This document shows positions 32,909-44,320 of a DNA stretch of 64,000 bases, in pieces (position 1 is the first letter of the stretch; each line of letters opens with the position of its first letter). The stretch comes from Tetracentron sinense. Taxonomy: Eukaryota; Streptophyta; Magnoliopsida; Trochodendrales; Trochodendraceae. The DNA is taken from positions 28,119,760 to 28,183,759 of the forward strand of contig CM026557.1 in NCBI GenBank assembly GCA_015143295.1. Direction: 5' to 3'. The notes below the pieces were generated by a model. The model did not search any database and was not told the origin of the DNA. It saw nothing but the letters and a program-made list of their open reading frames with translations. The position numbers and the translations under genes were made by a program.

Positions 32909-33351
32909 TTTGCCTGTTTTTCCCCTGTTTTTCTGTTTTGGACTAAGCTTTGTCCTTCTTCCCTTTCTTCTACTTACTCTTATACTTATTTTACTCTTGT
33001 AAGCAAAAACGGTTAATGTTTTTAACCTTTCATTTCATTAACTTAAAGTTTTAAATTAAAATAAGAAAGTACCCCCCATTTGAATCCAATAAAAATCTTA
33101 GAAAATCCAATTCCTTATAACTCAAAATTTGATTTTCCAGTTTTAGGCAAAACCCGATAAATCTGATTCGTCGTAAAATTTTCCATTGCTCGGTAAACCA
33201 TTCTAAACATATGAATAAAATCCCATAAAATTACATAAGTTCAGTTAACCTATAAACGACCATTACCGAGACTTTTTATCTCCAAATTCCAAAAATTACA
33301 TTACATGGTCACTATTCACAGTACTATGAACATGAGATCCGGGGTTCTACA

Positions 33352-33366
33352 TCCTCCCTCCTTACA
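33352..33366 (-). other. Polypurine tract of element E
   Basis: Minus-strand 'gtaaggagggagga' directly precedes the 3' LTR, after 'aatttcggggacg', as in B and C. Confidence 0.75.
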
Positions 33367-33451
33367 GAAATTACGTCCCCGAAATTAGGACAATCCTACA
33401 TGCATGGAAGAGCACAAAAACAAGAAACTTTACATACACAACCCAAAAACA

Positions 33452-36400
33452 CTACACAAACAGGTGAGGGTATTTCTCCCTCACTTCAGCCTCGCGCTCC
33501 CAGGTAACTTCCTCCACAGAATGGTGTTGCCACTTCACGAGGACTAGTGGAATAGTCTTGGTGCGAAAGTCTTGATCTCTATGGCCCAAAATTTGAGCCG
33601 GTTGCTCCACTAGCGTGAGATCCTCTCAAATCTCCACCGGATCAAGATCAATGACATGCGAAGGGTCTGGCACATAATTTCGAAGTATAGAAATATGAAA
33701 GACGTTATGGACTGCAGCCTAGAATTCCAAGTCTCTGTCTGCCTGTCCTGGGCAGCCTTCAACCTTGCCCGAATGATCCGGACTATCTTAGCAGTCTGCC
33801 CGATCAACTCAGGACCCAATATCTTCCTTTCACCAACTTCATCCCAGTATAGAGAAGATCTACAGCTTCTCCCGTACAAGGCCTCAAAAGGTGTCATCTG
33901 GATGCTTGCCTGGTAGTTATTATTGTAAGCGAACTCAACCAATGACAAATGATCCTCCTAACAGCCTCGGAAGTCTAACATGCAAGCTCTGAGCATGTCC
34001 TCTATAACCTGGTTAACCCTCTCGGTCTGCCCATCAGTCTGAGGGTGAAAGGCGGTGTTGAAATCTAACTGAGAACCTATAGCACTCTAAAAGCCCTTCC
34101 AGAACCTAGAAGTAAACCTTGGGTCTCGATCAGACACGATGGAAACTGGCACCCCGTGTAACCGAACAATCTCCTTGGCATACAAGGTTACAAGTTGGTT
34201 CATGTTGAACGTAGTCCGATAGGGTAAGAAATGTGTAGACTTTGTCAACCGATTAACTACAGCCCAGATAGCATCGGAGCTTCTTGCCATCCTTGGTAAG
34301 CCATCTATGAAGTCCATCAAGATATTCTCCTATTTCCATTTTGAAAAGGGAGGGAATGTAAAAGACCTACTGGCCTCTGATAGTCGGCCTTGACCTGCTA
34401 GCACACCAAACATTTAGAAACATACTCTGCGACCTCCCTCTTCATGTTTTGCCACTGGTAGTGCCTCTTAAGATTCTGGTACATCTTAGTAGTGCCAGGA
34501 GGCACTGTATACCTAGAACGATGGGCCTCATTCAAGATCTCAAGTGTAAGCTTTTCATCCACCAGAAGACACAATGTTCCCTTGAATATGATGGCACAAT
34601 CTCCATTTAAAGCAAACTCCTGACTTCCACTGCTAATCGACTTGTCTCGGTAAGCAAGCAACTCTACATCCATACTCTGCAACTCCTTAATCCGAACCTG
34701 GATATAAGGCCTGACCGTAAGATTAGCCATGACTAGCCCAGAGGTAGGAATGCTGAAGCTAGTATCAAGGTTTGCATTGCCTCCAATAACTTCCACTCTT
34801 GGACTATCATGTGAGCCATATGCCCAGAAGACTTCCTGCTCAAAGCGTCTGCCACCACATTAGCCTTACTTGGATGGTACTGAATGGCACAGTCAAAGTT
34901 CTTCAAAAACTCCACCCATCTGTGTTGCCTGAAATTTAACTCCTTCTAGGAAAACAGATACTTAAAGCTCTTATGATCCGTGAACACATCAAACTATTCC
35001 TCATAAAGTAGTGACGCCAAATCTTCAGCGTAAAAACAACAGCAGCAAGCTCTAGATCGTGTGTAGGATAGTTCTTCTCATGGTCTTTCAACTGTCAGGA
35101 AGCATAGTCAATGACCTTCCTGTGCTGCATCAAAACACATCCTAGCCCAATAAGTGACGCATCACTGTACACTACGAAACCACCGCTCCCAGATAGTACT
35201 GTGAGGACAGGGGCCGTAGTAAGCTGCTTCTTCAACTCGGCGAAGCTTTCCTCGTATTTATCATTCCAAGTGAACTTAGTGTTCTTCCTTGTAAGATAGG
35301 TAAGCAGAGCCGCTAAGCTGGAGAACCCTTCCACAAACCTCCTGTAGAAACCTGCCAGATCGAGAAAACTACGAATCTCGGTAACACTTTTCGGCCTCTC
35401 CCAATTCATCACTGAATCTATCTTTACAGAATCGACTGAGATACCCTCGACAGATACCATGTGGCTAAGGAACGCTATCCTCTCCAACCAAAATTCGCAC
35501 TTGCTCAACTTAGCATATAGGCTATGCTCTCCAAGAGTCTGCAACGTAAGGCAAAGATCTCGTGCATGATCATCTCATGTCTTAGAATACATAAGGATAT
35601 CATCAACGAACACGATCACACATCGATCGAGAGATGATCTGAATACCCGGTTCATCAAGTCCATAAAAGTAGGCAATGAATTCGTCAGACCAAAAGGCAT
35701 GGCCAAGAACTCATAGTGCCCATACCGAGTCCTAAAGGCGATCTTGGGAACGTCTTCAACTGATGGTACCCAGATCGAAGATCAATCTTCGAGAAGAACC
35801 TCACTCCCTTGAGCTGATCAAACAGATCGTCTATCCGAGGTAATGGATAACGATTCTTGATCGTGACCTTATTTAGCTGCCTGTAGTCAATGTACATCCG
35901 CATCGACTCATCCTTCTTCTTCACGAAGAGTACAGTAGCTCCTCATGGTTAAACACTCGGTCGGATTAATCTAAGCTTCTGCAATTCCTCCAATTGCTCT
36001 TTTAACTCCTTAAGCTCAATAGGCGCCATCCTATACGGAGCCCTAGAAATTAGAGCCGTGCCTGGAGGAAGCTCGATGGTGAATTCTATCACCCGATGTA
36101 GAGGTAAGCCCGGTAATAAGTCGGGAAATACATCTATATGCTCACACACAACCGGAATGGCTGTGGAGTCTCACGCTTCCGATTTAGATGGACTTAGAGC
36201 TAAAAGACGGGCGATATCTCTATTCTGTAGCCCTTGGAAGTGAAATGGCTTCTTCCCAATTGGTTGAAAGTTCACCATCTTCTTGAAGCACGCCACATAC
36301 CCATGGTGAGTCGAGAGCCAATCCATCCAAAGAATGACATCAAAGTCTAAGTCTTGGAACTCAATGATGATCAAATTGACTGGCAACTCATGCTCTCCAA

Positions 36401-36592
36401 CTTGCACAATGCAGTCCTGATACACTTTGTCTGCATCCACAGACTTGCCAAGTGGAGTTGAAATGGATAACTCCTGAGGTAGTCGACTCGGTTCAGAAAA
36501 AAAGCCCTTGGCAAAACTAGGTGAGACAAAAGAATGCGTTGATCTAGTGTCGATCAACACACGAGCTAAGCATTTGCTCACTAGCAAAGCGC
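33452..36592 (-). pseudogene. pol: Pol pseudogene of element E
   Basis: Protease, reverse transcriptase, RNase H, integrase and chromodomain are recognisable in order from 36592 down to the stop at 33452-33454, broken by many stops and frameshifts. The protease site is mutated (LIDTRSTHSF, DTR for DTG). Recognisable blocks: [55 protein letters not shown], and chromodomain end EEVTWEREAEV. Integrase residues near 33610-34320 are split between short frames. Confidence 0.92.
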
Positions 36593-36732
36593 TTATGTAT
36601 TAGAATTAACTAAGTGGCACGCCATAGCAAACAATCTTGAATAATTATAAATAGCATTTTCATACATCTAATAGTACATACTTAAATACAATATCAACAA
36701 GTTATGACTTTGACAACTAGACTTGAGCGTAC
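36593..36732 (-). other. Candidate gag-protease intron with broken acceptor (element E)
   Basis: A 140-bp segment starting CAAG|GTACGC. At the expected 3' border the sequence is CATAA|GCGC rather than CAG|GCGC, so the acceptor AG is lost; using the AG one base on would shift the frame into a stop. This fits a dead copy and shows what loss of the site looks like. Confidence 0.55.
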
Positions 36733-37160
36733 CTTGCACAACATCGTCAGATGCATGTGCGTCCCATTCAGTTATGGCGAAGACCCGGCCCTGATTCACC
36801 TGACGAGTGGCTATGTGGGCTATGCAGGCCTAGATGCCTGTGAGGACCCCTACTGTGAAGCCTGCCTAACTAGAGGTCGACTCCCTTGAGACTGGGACTG
36901 GCTTGGCTGCTAGCGACGTGGATAATCTCGAATCACATGCCCTTACTCACCACAATGGAAGCAACCACCAGATGCCCTCGGACACTCTCTGGCCTTGTGT
37001 CTTGAACCCCAAAATGTACACTCCTCAAAAGGTGATGAAGAGGATGTGGGCTGCCCAGATCGAGTAGCTTGTGTAGTAGTCGGGCGAAAAGACTACGGAG
37101 CCATAAGACGAGGAGCCTGTGCTGAAAGAGGCGGCCTTGAGTCTGAGATGCAAAAGGAGG
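36733..37160 (-). pseudogene. gag: Gag C-terminal remnant of element E
   Basis: Only the end of gag survives: a CCHC-like region with GGCFHCGE-type residues near 36940-36970, a Gln/Ser/Pro-rich stretch and the DDVVQ end at 36733. At about 37160 the sequence switches to the LTR interior ('gagagcttatggaatcaatt', compare 32560), marking the deletion. Confidence 0.7.
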
Positions 37161-37942
37161 CCTCTGTGAGAGCTTATGGAATCAATTCTAAGCTTAAGAA
37201 AACTTGAAAAGTGAAAACCCGGACTTCACCTTTTACTCTAGCTCTTCTCCCACTTTTCTCTCAAACTTTCTCCCAAAAACTTCTTCTTAGGGTTCTTAGA
37301 ACCCTAAGCCACAAAATGTGGGTTTTTATAGGCCAAAGGGGTGAGGCCAAAGACCCAGGGGACGATTCAAGCAAAAACAGCATGATCGGTCGACCGGTCA
37401 AAAATCCATTCTCTGTTAAAAAACCCCATACAAATTTTCTTGCATTCGATCGACCGATAAGGAGGGTCGATTTACTGGTAGCAAAATCGGTCGACCGGTT
37501 TTCCTATTTTTCTCATGTTTTTCTGTTTTGGACTAAGCTTTGTCCTTCTCCCCTTTATTCTACTTACTCTTACACTTATTTTACTCTTGTAAACAACAAA
37601 GGTTAATGTTTTTAACATTTTCATTTCATTAACTTTAAGTTTAAATTAAAATAAGAAAGTACCCCCCATTTGAATCCAATAAAAATATTTAGAAAATCCA
37701 ATTCCTTATAACTCAAAATCTGATTTTCCAGTTTTAGGCAAAACCCGATAAATCCAGTTCGTTGTAAAATTTTTCATTACCCGGGAAACCATTCTAAACA
37801 TATGAATAAAATCCCATAAAATTACATTAGCGTAGTTAACCTATAAATGACCATTACCGAGACTTTTTATCTCCAAATTCAAAACATTACATTACATGGT
37901 CACTATTCATAGCACTATGAACGTGAGATCTGGGGTTCTACA
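37161..37942 (-). repeat. 5' LTR remnant of element E (first ~780 bp only)
   Basis: Matches 32550-33351 in the other LTR, including the palindrome cluster (37381-37500) and a TATAAAAA box at about 37323-37330. It begins TGTAGAACCCCAG at 37942. The part with hairpin, micro-ORF and LTR end is deleted. Confidence 0.88.
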
Positions 37943-37947
37943 GTATG

Positions 37948-38935
37948 AGCACTTTGATGGGGCAAAATAGCCCAACTCCTCACTCATCAACCAAGATAGG
38001 CCATCATCCTCAGATCTGACAACGTCCCTCAGGGACCAACACGAAGCAACATCTACAGTTATACCTCGGGGACATGCTCCAACATAACAAGAATTAGACT
38101 CTCTTCATCCAGTACTTTCAGAAAAGTCTAAAGGGGCAGCCCTTACTTGGTGGATGTCAATGGATAAGCAGAAAATCAAGACTTGGTAGGACGCCATAGA
38201 CAACTTTGTGGAACAATATTCCTTTAACTACGAGCTCCGGTCTCAGAGGAGCCAGTTCGAACAGATGAGCCAGCGCAATAACGAATCATTCTTGGAGTAC
38301 GTCACCCACTGGAGGGAAATGGCAGCAAAAATCCCGACTCTAATCCCTAAGGAGGAACTGGCAAGCATTTTCATGGGTACCTTGAAGTAGCCCTAATCCA
38401 CTCTCATGGTAACATTACCAGTGGTAGATATCGGCATCATCGTCAAGATAGGTGCTCGTATAGAGACTGCCATCAAGAGTGGGGCCATCGACTCTAGTCT
38501 AGGGCTTGCTCCCCCCTGAACAACACCCTCAGTTAGCAGAAATAGTGCTCCCCAGGACCAAAAAAGAAAAGAAGATGTACACATGGTGGCTTCCACAACA
38601 CCCATCAGATTACCTGTTCAAGCAGCTCAGTCACAACCGACCATCAGAAACACCAGGCCAGCCTAACCTAACCAGGGGCGAAACCATTAACAGGACTGAC
38701 CTCCTAGAAACTTCACCCCTCTTCCCTACTCACTCAGCCAAATCTGAAATTTCTGACCAAGCAGGGTCTTCTTACTCTAAAAGGCCATACTCCCCTCTTA
38801 CCGCCCGACAAACGGAGCAAAAATTACAATGCTGATCATCACTGTGCCTTTCATCAAGGCCCAGGTCATGCTACGAATTATTGCATTGGTTTGAAGTGCG
38901 CCATCCAGGATCTTCTGGATGAAGGTAAGGTTTAA
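37948..38935 (+). pseudogene. gag: Gag of Ogre-like M, C-terminal two thirds
   Basis: Contains a Tat/Ogre Gag capsid motif around 38203-38390 (EQYSFNYELRSQ, NNESFLEYVTHWREMAAKI), preceded by LKGAALTWWMSMDKQKIKTW-type residues. Near 38850-38930 CAFHQGPGHATNYC and QDLLDEGKV match the histidine/cysteine end of Ogre Gag. Stops and frameshifts interrupt it. Confidence 0.75.
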
Positions 38936-39359
38936 CTGGCCTTTAGCAATACCAGTATCAACCAGGCACCACTGCCCCTATATAATAATCAGGTTAATTT
39001 CATTCAATGGGAATAGCCCTAGGGCAGGGCAGCTGGTACCCAGCGCACCCACAGTCGATGAGGGCATCATCAAGCCCTTCTACCAACCTCTAGTTATAAT
39101 CTCTCTTCCTCAGTCAAAAGTCCAGGCCATCCAGGCACCAATACAAATCTCGACTCTTGAACCAGAAGAAGAGCAAATTGTCTACACAATCCTATGTCCC
39201 GCCAATTGGCCTGCAGCTCCAGCTCGAGCCTTTATCTCTTGGCCCCGTCAGGATCCCTTACATCCCTTCTCAACCTTTGACCCTCAACCATGTACCCGCT
39301 CCTCACTCTCTCATCATAGAGTGAAAGCATAGCCAATCTAACCCGGTCCGACCGGGTGT

Positions 39360-40135
39360 ACCAACCTCTGGCAGCTGAACTGATAAAAAGGAAATGAAAA
39401 GAAAAAGAAAAAACAGGGGTGTCAGACCCAGAAAAGGAAGCAACAGACTCTGCAGTTCTACTAAAGATCTTGGAAAAGGCGGAAGAATTTAACATAACAC
39501 AACAGTTGAGTAGAGTCACAACACAAATTTCCATCTTGGGTATTCTTCTAACTTTCGAGCATCACCGGAAATAGTTTCTTCGGGTATTTAACAATGCCCA
39601 TGTAACACCAGACATCATGCCCAAGAAATTAGGGCATATGGTGGGGTAGATACTGGAATCCAAAATTATCTCCTTCACAGAAGAGGAAATACCAGGCAAC
39701 GACAGAGATCACACCCAGACTCTCTACATTGCAGTTCAGTGCATGGACAAGACGCTATCATTGGTACTAATTGACAATAGCTCTGGCCTGAACGTCTACA
39801 CCGTATCAACATTGTAAAGCCTAGGGCTAGATCTCAGTCAGGTGAAGAAGATACCCATGATAATCAGAGCTTTCGACAACTCTACAAGGTAGAATTTGGG
39901 CGACATCGATCTGACTATCGGGATTGGACCTGCTCAATTCACTACAAACTTCCAAGTCGTGAATATGCCCGTATCATTCATCTTACTCCTAGGGAGGCCG
40001 TGGATCCATGCGGCTGGAGCCATTCCCTCCTCTCTCCATCAAAGAATCAAGTTCATTCAGGATGATCATCTGGTCGTGATCCCTTTAGAGGAGATGGCTA
40101 GTTTCTTCGGAGACATCCAAGAGCTAGGATAAGGC
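39360..40135 (+). pseudogene. Protease of Ogre-like M
   Basis: Read through stops: ISILGILLTFEHHRK, NAHVTPDIMPKKLGHMVG, ISFTEEEIPGND, then LIDNSSGLNVY at about 39770, where Ogre proteases usually read DNGSSLNV, so the active site is altered. GDIDLTIGIGPAQFTTNFQV and LLGRPWIHAAGAIPSSLHQR follow in the open stretch 39896-40132, classic Ogre protease C-terminal motifs. No reverse transcriptase follows. Confidence 0.8.
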
Positions 40136-40619
40136 ACTGCCTTCATGACTTATCAGTTTGAGCAGGTCAGTTCTATTGCTCAGATAGAAGAACAGAGCAA
40201 GCAAGGAATACCACCTTTTGTCAGGCCTGGGAGTCAGAAATCAAGGGATGAAAAAGTGACACTCACCTCCACGTTACACGCCACCATTCGGATTAGGGTA
40301 TAAGCTCAAATTCGAGGATTATCTCTCCAAATTTACATAGAAGAACAGCCGGTCAGCAAAGCCAAAATCCCGACCTCATATCTCTGTAACCTTTCCAGTA
40401 GGAACTTTCCAAGCCTACCCCGATACTCCTATTGCACCAGTTACCTCAAACTCCCAGCCCAATGCCAAGTCTTTAGGGATTCTAGATCCGGAAGTGTTCA
40501 GCATGACTCAGATCATGTTTATGCCATTCTAAATCCACTAGACTTGTGAGACAAAAGAGAATCCTATAGTCTTACTCGGAAGACAATTCCCTACCGAACT
40601 CTAATAACACAATGCGACA
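40136..40619 (+). other. End of M: no recognisable gene
   Basis: Weak similarity to the Ogre protease-RT linker may continue to about 40300 (proline- and glutamine-rich frames with stops). Beyond that I see no feature before the leader of G. Confidence 0.4.
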
Positions 40620-40964
40620 AGGGACCTACCAATTCCTTGTCCACCAACACTTGGGCTAAACTCTAGCCTGAGTATCACAACCACTCATGAGTCTAACTGG
40701 AAAATCATAATTTTATTTCAATCATACTTCAAGCTCATTCCATGTTTATAAGGTACATAATAGTAATACATCAAGGTATACTTTGCAATAGTATAAGTAT
40801 ACAATTTGTGGTTCTAGCGTAGGATACTAGTCGGTTGGTTTTCAACCAGTTATGACTAAGACTAATGATTAGTCTATACTGGAATACAACTCATTTCTCA
40901 TCCTAATGCCTTTTTTCATCAGGGTATCGGACTCTAAGTGACCCTAAAGAACCTAATACCTAGG

Positions 40965-40976
40965 CCTCTGATACCA
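40965..40976 (-). other. Primer-binding site of G
   Basis: TGGTATCAGAGG on the minus strand, matching the initiator-Met tRNA primer site except for the last base, three bases after the LTR end ('ggggcgttac'). Confidence 0.75.
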
Positions 40977-41236
40977 CTCGTAACGCCCCAAAATCCCCCT
41001 TAGGAGTTAAGTGGACTTTAGACGTTACTGTATAACCTGTCAACCATTCTGCAAAATGTACAAGGCACACTATAGTGGAAATGAAATAATTGCCAAAGTA
41101 AAGAAATGCGAAAGCGTGAACTCAATTTTTCTTTCTATACATATGACTATATTCCAAGTTTGTACAATAATATAACCAAAGCAAGAGTAGACAAGCCCAC
41201 CCATCAAAATACAATGAAATCTCTCCCTCACCACTC

Positions 41237-41365
41237 TCACCAATAATCTGAATAAGGCTGCCTCTTTAGTACTCTATCATCCTGATGATGATGATCCATG
41301 GTGGGCTCCGGCTCGAAGTACTCCTCAATCCAAAGATCAAGAGTACGGTCATCAACCCGACCTGC
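41237..41365 (-). CDS. Conserved acidic LTR micro-ORF, copy 7 (G)
   Basis: A 42-codon frame from the shared Ala-Gly (41365) to TGA 41237-41239. It includes AGRVDDRTLDLWIEEYFEPE, then PTMDHHHQDDRV, and ends PYSDYW. The proline of the core is leucine and one glutamate is missing. No ATG; 'cttcagcag|gt' precedes it. Confidence 0.42.
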   Translation of the reverse strand, partial: AGRVDDRTLDLWIEEYFEPEPTMDHHHQDDRVLKRQPYSDYW

Positions 41366-41382
41366 TGAAGTAACAATTTCGG

Positions 41383-41401
41383 CTGAGCATGGAATACTCA
41401 G
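41383..41401 (-). other. Conserved LTR hairpin (G)
   Basis: CTGAGTATTCCATGCTCAG on the minus strand, same as in F, J, K and C, 17 bases before the micro-ORF. Confidence 0.6.
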
Positions 41402-42009
41402 TGTCTACAAACCACTAAATAATATGTCATAGTATCACATGATTTCACATAGGCAGTTCATAGAATACACATTCACTGAAACATATAAGGAAAAACCTCT
41501 TTTTAAATACACGTGTGTGATACTTTGCAAAACACATACTCTTTTCACTTATCGTTTTCACATGAATTTTTACACATATCCTTTACACACTTATCCTTTT
41601 TATGGTAGAGTACACTTGCACAAGACTAATGCCTACCCTACAAGGAGTAGAGGCCACTAGCGTCCACTTGCACTTCCATTAGCTTTATCTCACATACACC
41701 TGAGTCCATGGATTTTACACATATCTTTTTATGGGAGAGTACATTTGCACATGACTAATGCCTACCCTACAAGGAGCAGAGGCCACTAGCGTACACTTAC
41801 ACTTGACTAATCTCCATTGAAACATTTTCTTCTAAAGGAGTTGTTTCATCTTTTCAGTGTCTAACGCAGCTCCTTCAGTAGGAATTTATTCTATAGAAAA
41901 AATGATATTTTGATTCAGTTCTATGATCAAATATGATAAATATACAAAGCCTCTTATAAATAATAATAGAATAAAGAGTTAACAGTTAACAATTTTTGTT
42001 AGAAGAATA

Positions 42010-43560
42010 CTTGTGACTAAGTTTTCAGGTATGAAGTCAAAAGAGGATTGAATCCTGATGTTAGTGTCTTCTATGGACAAAGTAAGAATTGTTTCATGAC
42101 CTGAAGGAATCAGGATGTTGGCACTCCCATCAACAGCTTCCTCAATGATAGTCTTTTCAATACGCCCTTCATTGATGAATTCCTCATCAATGGCTTCTTC
42201 AAAAATGTCTCCTTCAGAAGCTTCTTCAATGAAATCCTTTTCAAAAGTTTATTCAACAACATCATCTCCTCTGAAATCATCATCAGTACCACAAAAATCA
42301 TCAGAATCACCTGTTGGAGGATCAGAAGATTCAGCCGACTCTTCTTTTAAGGATTCATCCTCAACAATCACCAGTTTGTCTATATCATTCCAAAAAGAAA
42401 CCTCTTTGACCATATCACTTAATCTGTTGGAAGATCTAGACCCCTTTGCTCCAGTTTTAAATCTTTTAAAGGCACCAAAGATACTTGAAATATCAGCCTT
42501 TTTCTGGTGAACCTTAACAAAAGGAGACTTTGATTTTTGTTTTCCCAAAAGTTTTGCTTACTGATTTGACCAATTTTTCCTAAAGAAGGTGATTTATGAG
42601 TCTTCATCAATTCTGGAGAAAGATTGAGTTGTTGTTGAAGAGATTTCTTCTAAAAAACAAGGGGAATTTCATCTTCCTCCTCTTCATTCTCAGGCTTTTT
42701 AATCTTTTTGGGAGGAGAAGGGGAAGGAATCTTTATAAAAAAAATGGTTGAAAGATTACAAGGATGAAAGTATGTGGATATAAAAATATATATGAAGTAT
42801 TAAAAGTATACTTACAGCTGGACCTTTTGATCTTGTCCTAGACGAAGGGCCAAGAAACGTCCCAAGCTGAATCGTGGGAATTATATTTCTTTTTAATGGA
42901 AAGATTTTGCATCAGTTGTTACCTGAGAAGCTGATGATGAAGGAGCCTCCTTCTCAGCCTTACACTTCTTGCTAGTCTCTGGAGGCGCTTTCGAACCCTT
43001 CTCTTCATCCATCAATAGGGATACTGGTTGACAAATCATTCTTGGCAAAGATACAAAAGTTTTAAAGGATGTGAAATAAGCTCTCCAATAGGACTTGTAG
43101 TTTTCAGTACATTTCCCAATTCTTTGTTCACCAACCAAATGAAATCTGGTAACATCTGGCCTTAACTCTTGAATCCATGTTTCTAGTATGAAAGCTTTCA
43201 TAACTTGTTTAATTGATACTAACTCTGCAGATGGCTCAGGTACCCCTTGGTCAATGCCAAACTGCCTCATACATTGCTAAGGATTATAAGAAATTGTTAC
43301 AAAACTGTTTGTCCTACTATGATCCAAGCTATAAATACCTACCAAGTTTGTTTTAGAAATTGAGGCAAAACAGTCAAATTTCTTCAATGAAATACTTTTT
43401 CTACCCTCTTCAGTCATGTCCACGATTTCCAAGTGAGATTGAGAATGAAAGAAAAGTCTTTCAATTCCTTTAATAATCTCTGTGTAATGGTCTAAAAATA
43501 AAAGCTGATTTCTGTAATCAACTACTTCTGCAATTTACGCCCTTTCCTTCTTAGGGCATG
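42010..43560 (-). pseudogene. Unidentified minus-strand coding remnants
   Basis: Two open stretches, 42893-43270 and 42249-42548, separated by stops and a frame change; similar residues may be read upstream to about 43560 (YRNQLLFLDHYTEII). The first begins MRQFGIDQGVPEPSAELVSI and has WIQELRPDVTRFHLVGEQRI and a Lys/Ser-rich end. The second has FVKVHQKKADISSIFGAFKR and a long Asp/Glu/Ser tail. The RQFGxxQ string recalls plant mobile-domain proteins, but the match is too short to name it. It may be part of a transposon or a degraded gene. Confidence 0.35.
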
Positions 43561-44320
43561 GAAGCCCCATCTCCCTGTTCTAAATTTTTTAGATCACTAT
43601 TTTTCAAAGGACTTTGAAAATTGAGAGAGGATCAATCTCTTTGGAATCTATAAATACGAATTCTAGTGACCTATAATAATTCGTGCATGATTAATAATTT
43701 TGGAGAGTAGAGGCTGGAGAACTTCTCTCCTCGGGTTTATTTTTATTGTTATAGTTGATCCCTCCTCTCACATCCTCTATAGAGAGAATGCAAGATAATG
43801 CTATATCTTAGCTTTGCATTGTGTGATCTTCATGGTTATAAGATCCCTCTAGAGATTCTTGAAAAAATTGATTCTATAATCCCGACAAGTGAGTGTTCTT
43901 TGGCCTGTTATGTGTGATCCGGAGCCTTTCGGGAAGGAGATCGGGAGACTCGACTCTTTGGGATCTGGTGATTTAAAGCTTTGAGAAGATTCGGACGGTA
44001 GAACCAGAGCTAATACGGTGGAGATCGAAAACCAAGTGAGTTGTTGTGGTCTATAAATGAAGATCATGTACCAAGGAACGTAGTGTATGTGTCCAGTTGG
44101 GTTAAGGTTCTAAGTCTTGTAATGTTACTGAATCTTTCTCTAGTGGTTGTTTTGTGGACGAGGTCCAGTGGTTTTTTCCGATAGGGTTTCCACGTTAAAA
44201 ATTCCTGTGTGTTTGGATTTTGTGCTTGGTGATTTACATAATTAATTAAATATAAAAATTAGTAGAAAATCCAGATAGACCTATTCACCCCCTCTAGGTC
44301 ATAGAGATCATCGATCAGGG
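43561..44320 (-). repeat. LTR-like non-coding segment
   Basis: On the minus strand 'agagggggtgaatagg' (about 44290-44305) resembles a polypurine tract followed by an LTR start, and 'aacgtggaaaccct' follows. No target duplication or second terminus was found. Superfamily unknown. Confidence 0.3.

Larger units (their letters stand above)
31443..33351 (-). repeat. 3' LTR of element E
   Basis: A 1909-bp LTR beginning TGTAGAACCCCGG at 33351 and ending GGGGCGCGACG (TG/CA end mutated). It carries a GGTCGACCGGT palindrome cluster, a TATA box, degenerate 'cttatgag'-type repeats (31930-32350), the hairpin and the acidic ORF, in the common order. Confidence 0.9.
31443..37942 (-). mobile_element. Ty3/gypsy chromovirus E, decayed, inserted in M gag
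   Basis: A 6.5-kb minus-strand insertion flanked by perfect GTATG duplications (31438-31442 and 37943-37947). In its own 5'-3' order: a 5' LTR remnant (37942-37161), a gag remnant, a candidate intron, a full-length pol pseudogene, a polypurine tract and a 3' LTR (33351-31443). A deletion removed the last ~1.1 kb of the 5' LTR, the primer site, the leader and most of gag. Confidence 0.93.
29059..40620 (+). mobile_element. Ogre/Tat-like element M, internal region (with E nested)
   Basis: Leader, an ORF1 before gag, gag and protease in plus orientation, a gene order characteristic of Ogre/Tat elements. E splits it in gag at 31443-37942. RT, RNase H and integrase are absent; sequence similarity fades after about 40135. 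All frames contain stops, so this is an old, dead copy. Its LTR is at 14093-16097 and its leader starts at 24090. Confidence 0.82.
40620..41990 (-). mobile_element. Chromovirus G remnant: LTR, primer site and leader
   Basis: Minus-strand remnant with LTR end (40980), primer-binding site (40965-40976) and leader (about 40964-40686, with 'gttagactcatg' as in A, B and C). Gag and pol are absent. The LTR carries the hairpin, acidic ORF and a two-copy repeat. Its upstream end fades near 41990 without a recognisable TGTAG start, so it is truncated at both ends. Confidence 0.8.
40980..41990 (-). repeat. LTR of G, 5'-truncated
   Basis: Ends GGGGCGTTAC at 40980. The terminal 180 bp resemble 13884-14092. 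Contains the hairpin (41383-41401), the acidic ORF, and two copies of a ~125-bp repeat including 'tgcctaccctacaaggag' (about 41597-41687 and 41722-41806). Confidence 0.75.

Noticed and set aside
40617..40680. Possible protease start (SLAQVLVD) joined to G's leader at CTCAG|G
   Set aside because: The similarity is only a few residues, with no DTG motif; it may be chance.
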